From contig QIGA01000263.1 in assembly GCA_003229915.1 (NCBI GenBank), forward strand, positions 1 through 12,936: a stretch of 12,936 bases of DNA. The letters run 5' to 3'. Positions 1 through 7,651 of the stretch are shown piece by piece. Made by a program: the position numbers and the translations under genes. Origin of the DNA: Chloroflexota bacterium. GTDB taxonomy: Bacteria > Chloroflexota > Dehalococcoidia > SZUA-161. Each line of letters starts with the position of its first letter. Within the stretch, counting starts at the first letter, position 1. The notes under the pieces are model-generated. The model did not search any database and was not told where the DNA came from. It saw only the letters and a program-made list of their open reading frames with translations.

Positions 1-159
1 GGAGAAGGAGAAAATGGTGTGCTCACCAGCGAATTCGCAGACGAGTTGGACATAGAGACGGCGCAAGCACTGCGCATCCTAAAGGCTTGGCAAAGGCGTG
101 GGATTGTGAGAAGAATGCCGACAAGAAATGAGTACAAGTGGTGGCGCACTCTGGATTGA
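1..159 (+). CDS. C-terminal end of a winged-helix-like DNA-binding protein (5' truncated)
   Basis: Frame 1 is open from the window edge to a TGA at 157-159 and gives 52 residues. The translation has the look of a winged-helix recognition region: LTSEFADELDIETAQALRILK, then WQRRGIVRRMP, then a basic/aromatic end (EYKWWRTLD). This helix-turn-helix-plus-wing pattern, in which a small hydrophobic core is followed by a 'rGiv.r' strand, is typical of MarR/ArsR-like or replication-type winged helices. The family cannot be fixed from the tail alone. It is followed after 40 bases by a small zinc-finger gene on the same strand and runs convergent to the sulfur locus, so it probably belongs to a different unit. 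Confidence 0.5.
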   Translation, partial: GEGENGVLTSEFADELDIETAQALRILKAWQRRGIVRRMPTRNEYKWWRTLD

Positions 160-199
160 CTGAAATACTAGGGTGATTCCACATAGAAAGGGGTATTAA

Positions 200-334
200 A
201 TGCCAAAACTAACACCTAAATATGTGACATGTCCAGCTTGCGGGAGAAGATTCACAAACCGTGGTTATGCCAATCATAAGTGTAAGCAAGGGGGACAGGA
301 GACAAGAAAACGAATAAGGAAAATGTTTAAATAG
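200..334 (+). CDS. 44-residue zinc-finger protein, unknown function
   Basis: An ATG at 200 opens a 44-codon frame ending in TAG at 332-334. It is preceded by a strong ribosome binding site (AAAGGGG, about 6 bases before the ATG). The protein has one Cys2-His-Cys zinc site: C11-P-A-C14, then H26 and C28, within CPACGRRFTNRGYANHKC. A very basic tail follows (ETRKRIRKMFK). A single zinc finger with a lysine/arginine tail suggests nucleic-acid binding, but no family is recognised. GC content is 40% by direct count (54 of 135), visibly below the metabolic genes, which together with its size hints at a horizontally acquired or phage/plasmid-like origin. It may be co-transcribed with the preceding winged-helix fragment. 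The strong start signal and well-formed zinc site make a real gene likely. Confidence 0.6.
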   Translation: MPKLTPKYVTCPACGRRFTNRGYANHKCKQGGQETRKRIRKMFK

Positions 335-411
335 CTTTTCAATTCTCCACTCATTTTCAAACACTCCAATCAGGAAGTTGAAGATCGAGGAGGGTGGGAG
401 TTATTCCGAGG
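335..411. other. Convergent intergenic gap, no clear terminator
   Basis: This short stretch lies between the plus-strand zinc-finger gene and the minus-strand LarE-type gene, so both transcripts should end here. No GC-rich hairpin followed by a T-run was found on either strand. The plus strand is moderately AT-rich just after the zinc-finger gene. Termination may be factor-dependent or the signal may be too weak to see by eye. Confidence 0.5.
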
Positions 412-1227
412 TCATCCCGGGTTTGCGGCCTCCAGCACTTCATTCAGGCTGCCCGTACGGTATCCCTCCAAGTCAATGGTCACATAGGCATAACCCAGCG
501 ATTTTAACTGTTTCACTATCTCCAGACGCCGGCCCTCGTCAACCAGAAAACCTATGCACTCCGGGCTAACCTCGATGCGGGCGATATCTCCATGATCGCG
601 CACCCGTACATCTCGCATCCCCAAGGCCAACAGGCAGTCCTCGGCTTGGGATATCCTGTCGAGTATTGAGGCAGTAATTTCGGTGCCATAAGGAATCCGC
701 GAGGCAAGGCATGCTTGTGCTGGCTTGCTCCAGGTGGCTAAGCCAAGCTTGCGAGAAATGTCGCGGATATCCGCCTTCGTAAGACGGGCTTCACAAAGAG
801 GGCTTCGCACTGCAAGCTCCTCTGCTGCGATTCTGCCAGGGCGGTAGTCTTGCAAGTCATCATAGTTCGTGCCATCTGCTACCCATTCCAGCCCTTCCTC
901 AGCGGCAATTGCGAGCAGTTTGAGGAACAGCTCCCGTTTACAGTAGTAACACCGGTTGGGAGGATTGTGGCTGAATTCGTGTTGATCTAATTCCTCAGTT
1001 ACGACAGTTAGGTGTTTTACTCCTATCTGGTTTGCCAGCTCCCGTCCCTCCTCGTGCTCCTTATCGGGATAAGTAGATGACCGCCCAGTGACCGCGACAG
1101 CTCTATCCCCTAAAACGTCCTTAGCTACCTGAAGCAATAAAGTGCTATCAACACCGCCTGAATAGGCCACCAGGACGCTGCCCATTTCTTTCAGGATTCT
1201 TTTCAAATCGCGCAGTTTCGCTTCCAC
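412..1227 (-). CDS. larE: LarE-type ATP-dependent sulfur transferase (PP-loop)
   Basis: A 271-residue PP-loop ATPase of the LarE family. The nucleotide-binding motif SGGVDS is at residues 23-28. NRCYYCK (C93, C96) and KPAQACLASRIPYGT (C173) are the other family signatures. In Lactobacillus plantarum LarE a single cysteine at the C173 position is the sacrificial sulfur donor for the nickel-pincer cofactor. Homologues with two extra cysteines in a CxxC hold a [4Fe-4S] cluster that delivers sulfur without destroying the protein; this one has all three. The start is GTG: an ATG does not occur nearby, and GAGG/AAGG ribosome-binding sequences lie 4-9 bases upstream (1232-1240). No larB, larC or larA is in view, so the acceptor is unknown. 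It is the last gene of the minus-strand series, 101 bases after the desulfurase gene, a position that suggests it receives sulfur from it. The family call is secure; the substrate is not. Confidence 0.88.
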   Translation of the reverse strand: MEAKLRDLKRILKEMGSVLVAYSGGVDSTLLLQVAKDVLGDRAVAVTGRSSTYPDKEHEEGRELANQIGVKHLTVVTEELDQHEFSHNPPNRCYYCKRELFLKLLAIAAEEGLEWVADGTNYDDLQDYRPGRIAAEELAVRSPLCEARLTKADIRDISRKLGLATWSKPAQACLASRIPYGTEITASILDRISQAEDCLLALGMRDVRVRDHGDIARIEVSPECIGFLVDEGRRLEIVKQLKSLGYAYVTIDLEGYRTGSLNEVLEAANPG

Positions 1228-1328
1228 TCAACCTTACCTCATTTCAAAGCTGGCACCTTGTTGACTCCACTCGACGGCCTGCCCTGAGTCCCCCTCCACA
1301 GACCGGTTAGCAACCACCCGGAAAGGCG

Positions 1329-2486
1329 TTACTGCGCCCGGTTCTTGGAACTGGTGATCTTCCCTACAGCCTGAAGTACAGACTCAATGTCTTCACTAGT
1401 GTTGAGGAAGCTCAGACTAATGCGTACAGACCCATGCGGATACGTGCCATACGTCCTATGAGCGGCAGCAGCGCAGTGAAGCCCGGGCCTCGTCTTGATG
1501 TCAAAGGCTTGATCTAGGATAGCGCCGACCTCTGCCGGCTCCCATCCTTTCAGGTTAAAGGGAACAATAGGCACCTGCATGGAAGTATCCTTAGGTGTGT
1601 AGAGGATTACTTCGGGAAACCGCGATAGCCCCTCCAGTAGCTGAAGCAACAAGGACTGTTTATGAACGCGAATCCTTTCCAGCCCCTGCTCGAAAATATA
1701 CTTCAGACCTGCGCGAAGCCCGGCAATGCCTACGGTGTTTGGCGTTCCACTTTCGTATCTATAAGGCAGCGCAATCGGCTGCTCCTCCAGCTCCGAGTTC
1801 GATCCCGTGCCCCCCTCGCGCAATGAATCGAGCTCAACACGATCGCTCAGATACAGCACACCTGTGCCCGGTGGGCCGAATAAACCCTTGTGCCCTGAGA
1901 AGGCAAGCAAATCGACGTTGCTGGCCTCGACATCAAGGGGATATGTGCCAGCGGTTTGAGCAGCGTCTACCATGAAAACCCGACCGTGTTTTCGCACGAC
2001 CGCCCCATATTCTTCTATAGGCTGAATAATACCCGACACATTGGAAGCATGGGTGACCACAACCAGTTTGGTATCTTCTTCTATTGCTTCCTCGATATCC
2101 CTGGCAGACAGAAATCCTGTCTCAGGGTTGGGAGGCAATCTGGTAATCCTGATCCCTTGGCCCTCGAGCTTCCTCAGGGGCCGAACCAGAGAATTATGTC
2201 CTATCCGGCTTGTGACAACATGGTCCCCTGCTTTGAGCAGCCCCTTCAGTCCCAGATTCAAGGCGTCCGTGCAGTTGAGGGTGAATATGATCCGATTCAC
2301 CTCTGGAGAGTTGATGAGGCGCGCCACAAGCAATCTGGTTTCCTCGATCACTTTCTCCGCGGCCAAGGCCATGCTATGCCCACCGCGGCCTGGATTGCCC
2401 GCACTTTTCCTCAAGAACTCATCCATGGCCTGATAAACGCTTTCCGGTTTGGGCCAGGATGTCGCCGCATTGTCCAGATAAATCAC
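1329..2486 (-). CDS. Cysteine desulfurase, class V PLP enzyme (EF2568-like group)
   Basis: A 385-residue class V aminotransferase-fold enzyme that would release sulfur from cysteine as an enzyme-bound persulfide plus alanine. H97 (IGHNSLVRP) fits the histidine that stacks on the cofactor ring. D174 and Q177 lie in VDAAQ. K200 in SGHKGLFGPPGTG is the Schiff-base lysine. C338 in RPGLHCAAAAHRTYGT is the persulfide-forming cysteine. The short N-terminus (MIYLDNAATSWPKPE) and the RPGLHCA signature match the subfamily named after Enterococcus EF2568, often found beside selenium or sulfur-transfer genes. It is not a close match to IscS, which carries a longer flexible Cys loop. Start is GTG with TAAGG upstream (2494-2498). 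The gene begins 9 bases after the E1 gene stop, so the two are almost certainly co-transcribed. Desulfurase function is well supported; specificity for cysteine over selenocysteine is not shown. Confidence 0.9.
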   Translation of the reverse strand: MIYLDNAATSWPKPESVYQAMDEFLRKSAGNPGRGGHSMALAAEKVIEETRLLVARLINSPEVNRIIFTLNCTDALNLGLKGLLKAGDHVVTSRIGHNSLVRPLRKLEGQGIRITRLPPNPETGFLSARDIEEAIEEDTKLVVVTHASNVSGIIQPIEEYGAVVRKHGRVFMVDAAQTAGTYPLDVEASNVDLLAFSGHKGLFGPPGTGVLYLSDRVELDSLREGGTGSNSELEEQPIALPYRYESGTPNTVGIAGLRAGLKYIFEQGLERIRVHKQSLLLQLLEGLSRFPEVILYTPKDTSMQVPIVPFNLKGWEPAEVGAILDQAFDIKTRPGLHCAAAAHRTYGTYPHGSVRISLSFLNTSEDIESVLQAVGKITSSKNRAQ

Positions 2487-2495
2487 AAAACTGCC

Positions 2496-3506
2496 TTACA
2501 TCCCGATGTACTTTGCGTAAAGCCCTCTTGCCAGCGATTCATCATCGGTATCTTTCACAATAGCCCGACCGTCGGGGAAAACGATCATCCGACAATTATC
2601 CGTTTCAAAACGGAGCATGAATTCGTTACAACACACTTCTCCCACGGGTCTGAGTTGTTCCGCCAGTCTTTCAAGTGAGATTTCCTTTACGTCAGGGTTT
2701 ATGACCTGAACCGCATTCTGCCCGCAGAGCGAAGTGGTTATGGCCCCCGACCTCGCCTCAAGAAATTCGAAGTTGCCCTGGCAGGCTGGGCAGTCTGCGC
2801 GAGAATTGACCTTAAGGCGGCGAAACTCCCCCTCCCAAACGTCAATCAAGGTGAGGTCCGAACTTATATTCTCTGCTCCAACCAGTATCTTCATTGCCTC
2901 GGCACACTGCAGCGAACCGATTGCGAAGGCAGCCGGTGCAATTATCCCCGCCGTATCACAGGTGAGCGCCAGCCCACCGCCGATGGCACTGGGGTTGAGA
3001 CACCGGAAGCAGGGTGTTTGTCCTGGGATTACGTTCATAGTCATTCCGGAAGAGGAGACCGCGCCCCCGTAGATCCAAGGGATGCCATGCTTCAGGGAGG
3101 CATCGTTGATAAGGCAGCGGGTTTCAAAATTATCCAGTCCGTCCAGGATTAGATTGGCACCACGAATAAGCTTTTCGATATTCGTATAGTTTACATCCGC
3201 GACCACTCCCTCGATCTCGACTGAGGAGTTAATCCTCCTCAGATGGCGTTCCGCTGCCACCGCCTTCGGGAGTTGACTCCTTATATCGTCCTCGTTGAAA
3301 AGGACCTGTCTTTGGAGATTGTGGTACTCTATGAAATCCCTGTCGACAATCCTGACCTTCCCAATACCAGCTCGCACCAGAGTAGTGGCGATAATCGTCC
3401 CCAACGCCCCACAGCCAATGATCACCACAAAGCTGTTCCCCAGCTTCGTTTGCCCTTCTATACCAATCCCTGGAAAAAGGGTTTGCCTGCAATATCTGTC
3501 AATCAT
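2496..3506 (-). CDS. ThiF/MoeB-type E1-like adenylyltransferase
   Basis: Enzymes of this family adenylate the C-terminal glycine of a ubiquitin-like sulfur carrier (ThiS, MoaD, CysO) before sulfur is loaded. From the ATG at 3506 it has 336 residues: an N-terminal RYCRQTLFPGIG; the nucleotide loop GCGALG at 31-36; D55; NLQRQ at 63-67; DGLDNF around 122; two zinc-binding CxxC pairs (C166/C169 and C239/C242); and C183 in TCDTAGIIAP, the usual E1 cysteine. About 85 residues follow the last zinc pair, containing LCGQNAVQV and VFPDGRAIVKDT, an extension seen in a subset of ThiF-like proteins. The frame stays open to a TTG at 3542, but neither start has a clear ribosome binding site; the ATG matches the usual family start. 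No protein in the window ends in Gly-Gly, so its carrier must be elsewhere. It lies 9 bases before the desulfurase gene. Confidence 0.87.
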   Translation of the reverse strand: MIDRYCRQTLFPGIGIEGQTKLGNSFVVIIGCGALGTIIATTLVRAGIGKVRIVDRDFIEYHNLQRQVLFNEDDIRSQLPKAVAAERHLRRINSSVEIEGVVADVNYTNIEKLIRGANLILDGLDNFETRCLINDASLKHGIPWIYGGAVSSSGMTMNVIPGQTPCFRCLNPSAIGGGLALTCDTAGIIAPAAFAIGSLQCAEAMKILVGAENISSDLTLIDVWEGEFRRLKVNSRADCPACQGNFEFLEARSGAITTSLCGQNAVQVINPDVKEISLERLAEQLRPVGEVCCNEFMLRFETDNCRMIVFPDGRAIVKDTDDESLARGLYAKYIGM

Positions 3507-3788
3507 ACGCCGCACCAGAAGGGTTTTCGACCCATTCGGCAATCGCTTAATATATGTAGTGGTACTGTCGGATGATCTGCGCGCGCAAGCAAATCGCTCC
3601 CCTAAGAAAGGTGATATTGTCGGAAGTGTGCCCGCGCAACAGTCCCTCTTGCCTCCTGCGCGCTAAGAGTAGCGGCTCGAAGGGTTACGAAAAACACGTT
3701 AAAGCATAGCAGCGTTGCTGTCATTACTGCGTTGGGATTTGTCAGCGCCGTGGTAGCGGCACAGCCCAGATACGCCCCTTTTCATCTC
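3507..3788. other. Intergenic region upstream of the E1 gene
   Basis: About 280 bases lie between the NIL-domain gene and the E1 gene. On the minus strand a 28-codon frame begins with ATG at 3785, directly after a GGAGGGG sequence that overlaps the end of the NIL gene, and stops at 3699. A second unmarked frame of about 40 codons follows it. Neither encodes a recognisable protein. No convincing promoter, terminator or riboswitch fold was found, though the length leaves room for a separate promoter for the E1, desulfurase and LarE genes. Confidence 0.4.
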
Positions 3789-4031
3789 CTACCCCTCCAC
3801 AACGTCTCCCATGACCGGGTCTACCCTTATCCCTTTGCTGGCAACCCAGGCTATGCCTTGCTCGATGTCCTGCTCTTCCCCCTCCAGTTCCAATACCACC
3901 CAACCTCTGCTCTCCGTGACATCAGCGCGCCGGATATTGGTCACTACCTTAAACCGATGACCGATGTCATAGATTGTGGGTTCCTTTGTAAGACTCTCGG
4001 GGAAAGTAAACATTACCTGTCTCTTGCCCAT
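3789..4031 (-). CDS. Stand-alone NIL-domain protein
   Basis: An 80-residue protein matching the NIL domain, the small alpha/beta domain at the C-terminus of the methionine transporter ATPase MetN and in archaeal NIL-ferredoxin proteins. Visible signatures are VMFTFPESLTKEPTIYDIGHRF at the start, VVTNIRRADVTESRGWVVLELEG in the middle and EQGIAWVASKGIRVDP near the end. Start ATG is preceded by a strong AAGGGAGG (4036-4043). It contains no ferredoxin cysteines and no transporter ATPase domain. In MetN the domain senses methionine. In methanogens a NIL-ferredoxin protein works with a COG1900 protein to make homocysteine from aspartate semialdehyde, but no COG1900 gene is seen here. Its place just downstream of threonine synthase and cystathionine enzyme genes suggests a regulatory or substrate-binding role in the methionine branch (inference). 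Confidence 0.82.
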   Translation of the reverse strand: MGKRQVMFTFPESLTKEPTIYDIGHRFKVVTNIRRADVTESRGWVVLELEGEEQDIEQGIAWVASKGIRVDPVMGDVVEG

Positions 4032-4088
4032 CCTGCCTCCCTTCTGCTAACTCTAGCAATAGAACGCTTTGAACGCAATACAGAGGAT

Positions 4089-5312
4089 TTAAGCTATTAC
4101 GCCAAGTACCCTCTCGACCGACTCCAAGGTAGGTTGGACAGTAACTGGCTGAACAACGTCTGCCAGAATATCCTGCGTCCTCGGCCCAGCCCCAGTGATA
4201 AAAGCGACCACGAGTTCATCCCTCTTGATTGCTCCCGAAGCTGCCAGCCTTTTCACCGTGCCGATTACTACCCCACCCGCTGGCTCGGTAAAAATGCCCT
4301 CAGTTTGAGCCAGCAACTGGACCCCGGCAATAGCCTCACTGTCATCGACAGCACAAGCACCACCGCCGGACTGCCTGGCGATCATCAGAGCATGGTAACC
4401 ATTAGCGGGATTGCCAATCGCTATGGACTTGGCAATCGTATCAGGGACCACCGGGTGTATGTGCACGCTGCCGGCATTGAAGGCGTTGACAATGGGCGAG
4501 CTGCCAGCGGCCTGAGCGATATACATATGCGTATTGACCGATTCAATCAATCCCAGCATGTAAAGCTCATCCAGCCCCTTCCATATTCGGGTGAAGAGCA
4601 GCCCTGAAGCAGCAGGAGCTACTACACAATCAGGGGCGCGCCAGCCGAGTTGCTCTGCTACCTCCAAGCCAATAGTTTTACTCCCCTCGGCGTAATAGGG
4701 TCTGAGGTTGATGTTGATGAATCCCCAGTTGTGTGCCCGGACTACTTCCGCACAAAGGCGGTTGACGGCATCGTAGTTTCCGTCAACCTTGACCAAAACC
4801 GGGTTATAGACTGCCGTCCCTACGAGATTGCCTGGTTCCACAACAGAGGGAACAAACACATAAGCCCTCATGTTAGCCTTAGCGGCGTGGGCGGCCACAC
4901 TGGCGGCGAGGTTTCCAGTCGACGCACAGGCTACCGTATCGAATCCAAACTCCAGGGCCTTTGTGACAGCAACCGACACTGCCCTATCCTTGAACGAATA
5001 TGTGGGATTCAGGCAGTCATTCTTAATGTACAGGTGATCCAGCCCCAGTTCCCCCCCCAGGTTGTCAGCCTTGACAAAGGGGGTAAAACCCGTGCCAATA
5101 TCCACCTCCTCGCCTTCCACGGGAAGCATATCCCGATAGCGCCACATGCCAGTAGGGCCACCTGCTATCTTCTCCCGACTTAGTTCTTTAGCCATAGCCT
5201 TGTAATCATAGCTGACCTCCAACGGGCTAAGGCAGGACTCGCATAGATTCAGTGGCTGGAGCGGGTACTCTTGCCCGCACTTCCGGCACCGCAAGGTTCT
5301 GGCATATGACAT
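4089..5312 (-). CDS. thrC: Threonine synthase
   Basis: A 407-residue PLP fold-type II enzyme converting O-phosphohomoserine to threonine. An N-terminal zinc ribbon (C9, C12, C24, C27) precedes the catalytic domain, as in many bacterial and archaeal threonine synthases. NPTYSFKDR contains the PLP lysine K108. ASTGN at 130-134 and NLRPYYAEGSKT at 202-213 are family motifs, and TEPAGG at 342-347 and ITGAGPRTQD near 372 close the active site. Start ATG has AAAGGGG 7 bases upstream. The gene begins 12 bases after the stop of the cystathionine gamma-lyase/synthase gene, so the two form one transcript. Both enzymes touch the homoserine branch point, since the phosphohomoserine used here is also a possible precursor of cystathionine. 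Cysteate synthase evolved from this family and is an alternative, but no coenzyme M or methanogen genes are present. Confidence 0.88.
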   Translation of the reverse strand: MSYARTLRCRKCGQEYPLQPLNLCESCLSPLEVSYDYKAMAKELSREKIAGGPTGMWRYRDMLPVEGEEVDIGTGFTPFVKADNLGGELGLDHLYIKNDCLNPTYSFKDRAVSVAVTKALEFGFDTVACASTGNLAASVAAHAAKANMRAYVFVPSVVEPGNLVGTAVYNPVLVKVDGNYDAVNRLCAEVVRAHNWGFININLRPYYAEGSKTIGLEVAEQLGWRAPDCVVAPAASGLLFTRIWKGLDELYMLGLIESVNTHMYIAQAAGSSPIVNAFNAGSVHIHPVVPDTIAKSIAIGNPANGYHALMIARQSGGGACAVDDSEAIAGVQLLAQTEGIFTEPAGGVVIGTVKRLAASGAIKRDELVVAFITGAGPRTQDILADVVQPVTVQPTLESVERVLGVIA

Positions 5313-5324
5313 ATCTTTACCCCT

Positions 5325-6467
5325 TTAGCTCGGCTCAAGCGCCTGGCGTAAATCATCGATCAAGTCATCGATATTTTCCAGGCCCACCGACAGCCTGATC
5401 AGACCATCGGTGATCCCGGCTCTCTTTCTGAAGTCCTCTGGCATTGAAGCATGGCTCATAGTCGCCGGATACTCGGCAAGAGAGGCAACGCCACCCAGTG
5501 ATTCCGCCAGGGAAAATATCTCCATCCTCTTCAGGAAGGCGTTGACTGCCGTGATTCCTCGCCTTGTTTCAAACGATACGACCCCACCAAATCCCCTCAT
5601 CTGCTCTTTCGCGATCTCATGACCAGGATGAGAGTCAAGCCCTGGATAGAATACTCTCTCTACCTCAGGATGCCCGTTGAGAAAGCTTACCACAGCAAGG
5701 GCATTCTCTTCGTGTTGCTTCATCCGCACTGGCAGGGTCTCGATTCCCCGGAGCACGAGCCAGCAATCGAAGGGGGACGCACATGTTCCCATAGCATTGA
5801 GGAGAAATTGAATCCTCTGAGTCAGATCATCAGTGGTGGTTACGACTGCACCTCCAACAACATCGCAATGGCCGTTCAGGTACTTGGTTGTAGAGTGGAC
5901 AACCAGGTCGACTCCGTACTCAATTGGTCTGAGGAAATAGGGAGTGGCAAAGGTGTTGTCTGCCACTGTCAATATGTTGCGCCTCCGAGCAATGTCGGCC
6001 ACCATTTCGACATCAACAATATTCAACAACGGGTTTGACGGTGTCTCCAGCCACAGCATTCTGGTATTGGGCCTTATCGCGTCCTCGATTCGCTCCCTAC
6101 TGTCCATTCTCAGAAAAGTACACTCCACTCCAAAGTCTTGCACTACATTCTGAAACAGCCTGTAGGTTCCTCCATAAACGTCATCCCCTGAGATTACGTG
6201 GTCACCTGGCTTAAGAAGGTGAGCGACAGTAGCTTCGGCAGCCATGCCCGTAGCGAAGGCAAATCCTGCCTTACCTCCCTCAAGCTGGGCAACGGTATCC
6301 TCCAGAACTTTTCTCGTTGGGTTTGCAGTGCGCGAGTAGTCATAGCCCCTCGTTTTGCCCACATCCTCAAACACAAAGGTTGACGTCTGGTATATAGGCA
6401 CCGACAGAGCCCCAAATGTTTGATCCGGTCTATTGCCCGCATGGATGGCTTGCGTTTCGAATCTCAT
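5325..6467 (-). CDS. Cystathionine gamma-lyase/gamma-synthase family PLP enzyme
   Basis: A 380-residue member of the Cys/Met metabolism PLP family, full length. YDYSRTANPTRK (43-54) is the cofactor-phosphate contact from the partner subunit. ATGMAAE (72-78) forms the phosphate loop, ETPSNP is at 141-146, D170 is in VADNTFATPY, and K195 in HSTTKYLNGH is the Schiff-base lysine. SLGGVASLAEYPATMSHAS (323-341) is the C-terminal signature; its E332 aligns with the glutamate of human cystathionine gamma-lyase, which favours lyase over synthase. A gamma-synthase or homocysteine-producing sulfhydrylase role cannot be excluded by sequence alone. Start ATG follows AGAAGGAA. Upstream is a 156-base gap to cysK; downstream is thrC after 12 bases. 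In this locus it links cysteine with the homoserine/methionine pool. Confidence 0.87.
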   Translation of the reverse strand: MRFETQAIHAGNRPDQTFGALSVPIYQTSTFVFEDVGKTRGYDYSRTANPTRKVLEDTVAQLEGGKAGFAFATGMAAEATVAHLLKPGDHVISGDDVYGGTYRLFQNVVQDFGVECTFLRMDSRERIEDAIRPNTRMLWLETPSNPLLNIVDVEMVADIARRRNILTVADNTFATPYFLRPIEYGVDLVVHSTTKYLNGHCDVVGGAVVTTTDDLTQRIQFLLNAMGTCASPFDCWLVLRGIETLPVRMKQHEENALAVVSFLNGHPEVERVFYPGLDSHPGHEIAKEQMRGFGGVVSFETRRGITAVNAFLKRMEIFSLAESLGGVASLAEYPATMSHASMPEDFRKRAGITDGLIRLSVGLENIDDLIDDLRQALEPS

Positions 6468-6623
6468 ATTCCTTCTCCCTGGCTAGAATCCATCACAACT
6501 CCTATCCTCCTCTAATGCCCCCCGAAGCCAACACCCCAGCTCGCGCTACGGCACAGTCGCTAATTGCAGTATGGCATTTCCCGTTCATAGGACAAGCGAG
6601 GCGAGGAAATCAACGTATCCCTG

Positions 6624-7616
6624 CTATATTCCTAGCGCCGCCGAATTGACTTCCTGGAAGAGCCAAGTAGTCAGGTAGCGCTCGCCAGTGTCAGGTAATA
6701 TTACCACTATAAGCCTGCCCTGACTTTCCGGTCTTTTCGCTACCTCCAGTGCTGCCCATGTAGCCGCCCCTGAAGATATGCCCGCCAGTATACCCTCCTC
6801 CTTGGCCAATCTCCTGGTCATCGTTCCCGCATCCTCATTAGTAACCTTGATAATCTCATCCACCAGATCCAGCTTCAAGACATCGGGTACGAAACCAGCC
6901 CCAATGCCCTGAATCTTGTGAGGCCCTGGCTTGTCACCGGAAAGAACCGCAGAGTCAACAGGCTCAACAGCCACAGCTTTGAATTCAGGCTTTCTTTTCT
7001 TTATGACCTCAGCCACACCGGTGACCGTACCACCCGTACCAACTCCTGAGACCAGAATATCTACCCTCCCATCAGTATCCCTCCATATCTCTTCGGCTGT
7101 GGTCATCCGGTGCACCTCCGGATTCGCTGGGTTCTTAAACTGCTGGGGCATAAAGCAGCGTGGGGTTTCCGCCACCAACTGCTCCGCTTTCTTCACCGCT
7201 CCCGGCATTCCCTCAGCCCCAGGTGTCAGCACCAATTCTGCCCCGAAGATAGACAGAAGTTGCCTACGCTCCAGTGACATGGTGTCGGGCATGGTCAGGA
7301 TAAGCCTGTATCCTCTGGCAGCGCAGACGAAGGCAAGGGCAATACCAGTGTTGCCACTGGTAGGCTCAACTATGACCGTGTCTTTGTTGATTAGACCCTT
7401 CTCTTCCGCTTCGACAATCATCGACACTCCGATCCTATCTTTAACACTGCCTATGGGATTAAAAGATTCGAGCTTTGCCACCACTTCAGCATTCACCCCC
7501 TCGGTCACGCGATTCAATCTGACCAGCGGGGTGTTTCCAATCAGCTCAGTTGAGTCTTTGGCTATGCCTCTGGTTAGCTTGGGTATGTCTATCGTCTTGT
7601 ACCTAAGTTTCTCCAC
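6624..7616 (-). CDS. cysK: Cysteine synthase A (O-acetylserine sulfhydrylase)
   Basis: Makes cysteine from O-acetylserine and sulfide in the cytoplasm. From the chosen start it has 330 residues: ELIGNTPLVRLNRV near the N-terminus; NPIGSVKDR with PLP lysine K59; EPTSGNTG at 84-91; GVGTGGTVTG near 191-200 binding the cofactor phosphate; SSGAA at 281-285; and PDTGERYLTT at 308-317. All are typical of CysK. The frame is open back to a TTG at 7649, but the GTG at 7616 is preferred because a purine-rich GAGGGGGG lies 9 bases before it. Even so, about 20 residues precede the usual family start. A 242-base stretch separates it from the DUF2061 gene and holds a possible promoter and a small open frame. 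Together with the TusA-fused synthase upstream it gives the locus two cysteine synthases. Confidence 0.93.
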   Translation of the reverse strand: MEKLRYKTIDIPKLTRGIAKDSTELIGNTPLVRLNRVTEGVNAEVVAKLESFNPIGSVKDRIGVSMIVEAEEKGLINKDTVIVEPTSGNTGIALAFVCAARGYRLILTMPDTMSLERRQLLSIFGAELVLTPGAEGMPGAVKKAEQLVAETPRCFMPQQFKNPANPEVHRMTTAEEIWRDTDGRVDILVSGVGTGGTVTGVAEVIKKRKPEFKAVAVEPVDSAVLSGDKPGPHKIQGIGAGFVPDVLKLDLVDEIIKVTNEDAGTMTRRLAKEEGILAGISSGAATWAALEVAKRPESQGRLIVVILPDTGERYLTTWLFQEVNSAALGI

Positions 7617-7651
7617 TTTTCGAATCCCCCCTCTTGTTGGGTTGCTCAAAA

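Noticed and set aside
1956..2678. Long plus-strand open frame of 240 codons
   Set aside because: It lies antisense across the desulfurase and E1 genes, both of which have full catalytic motifs; the antisense translation shows no domain.
3732..4607. Plus-strand open frame of 291 codons
   Set aside because: Antisense to the NIL and threonine synthase genes, with no recognisable protein features.
6500..6600. TTGTCC-16-CATACT as a promoter before the cystathionine enzyme gene
   Set aside because: Both boxes are weak matches; the gene can be served by read-through from cysK.
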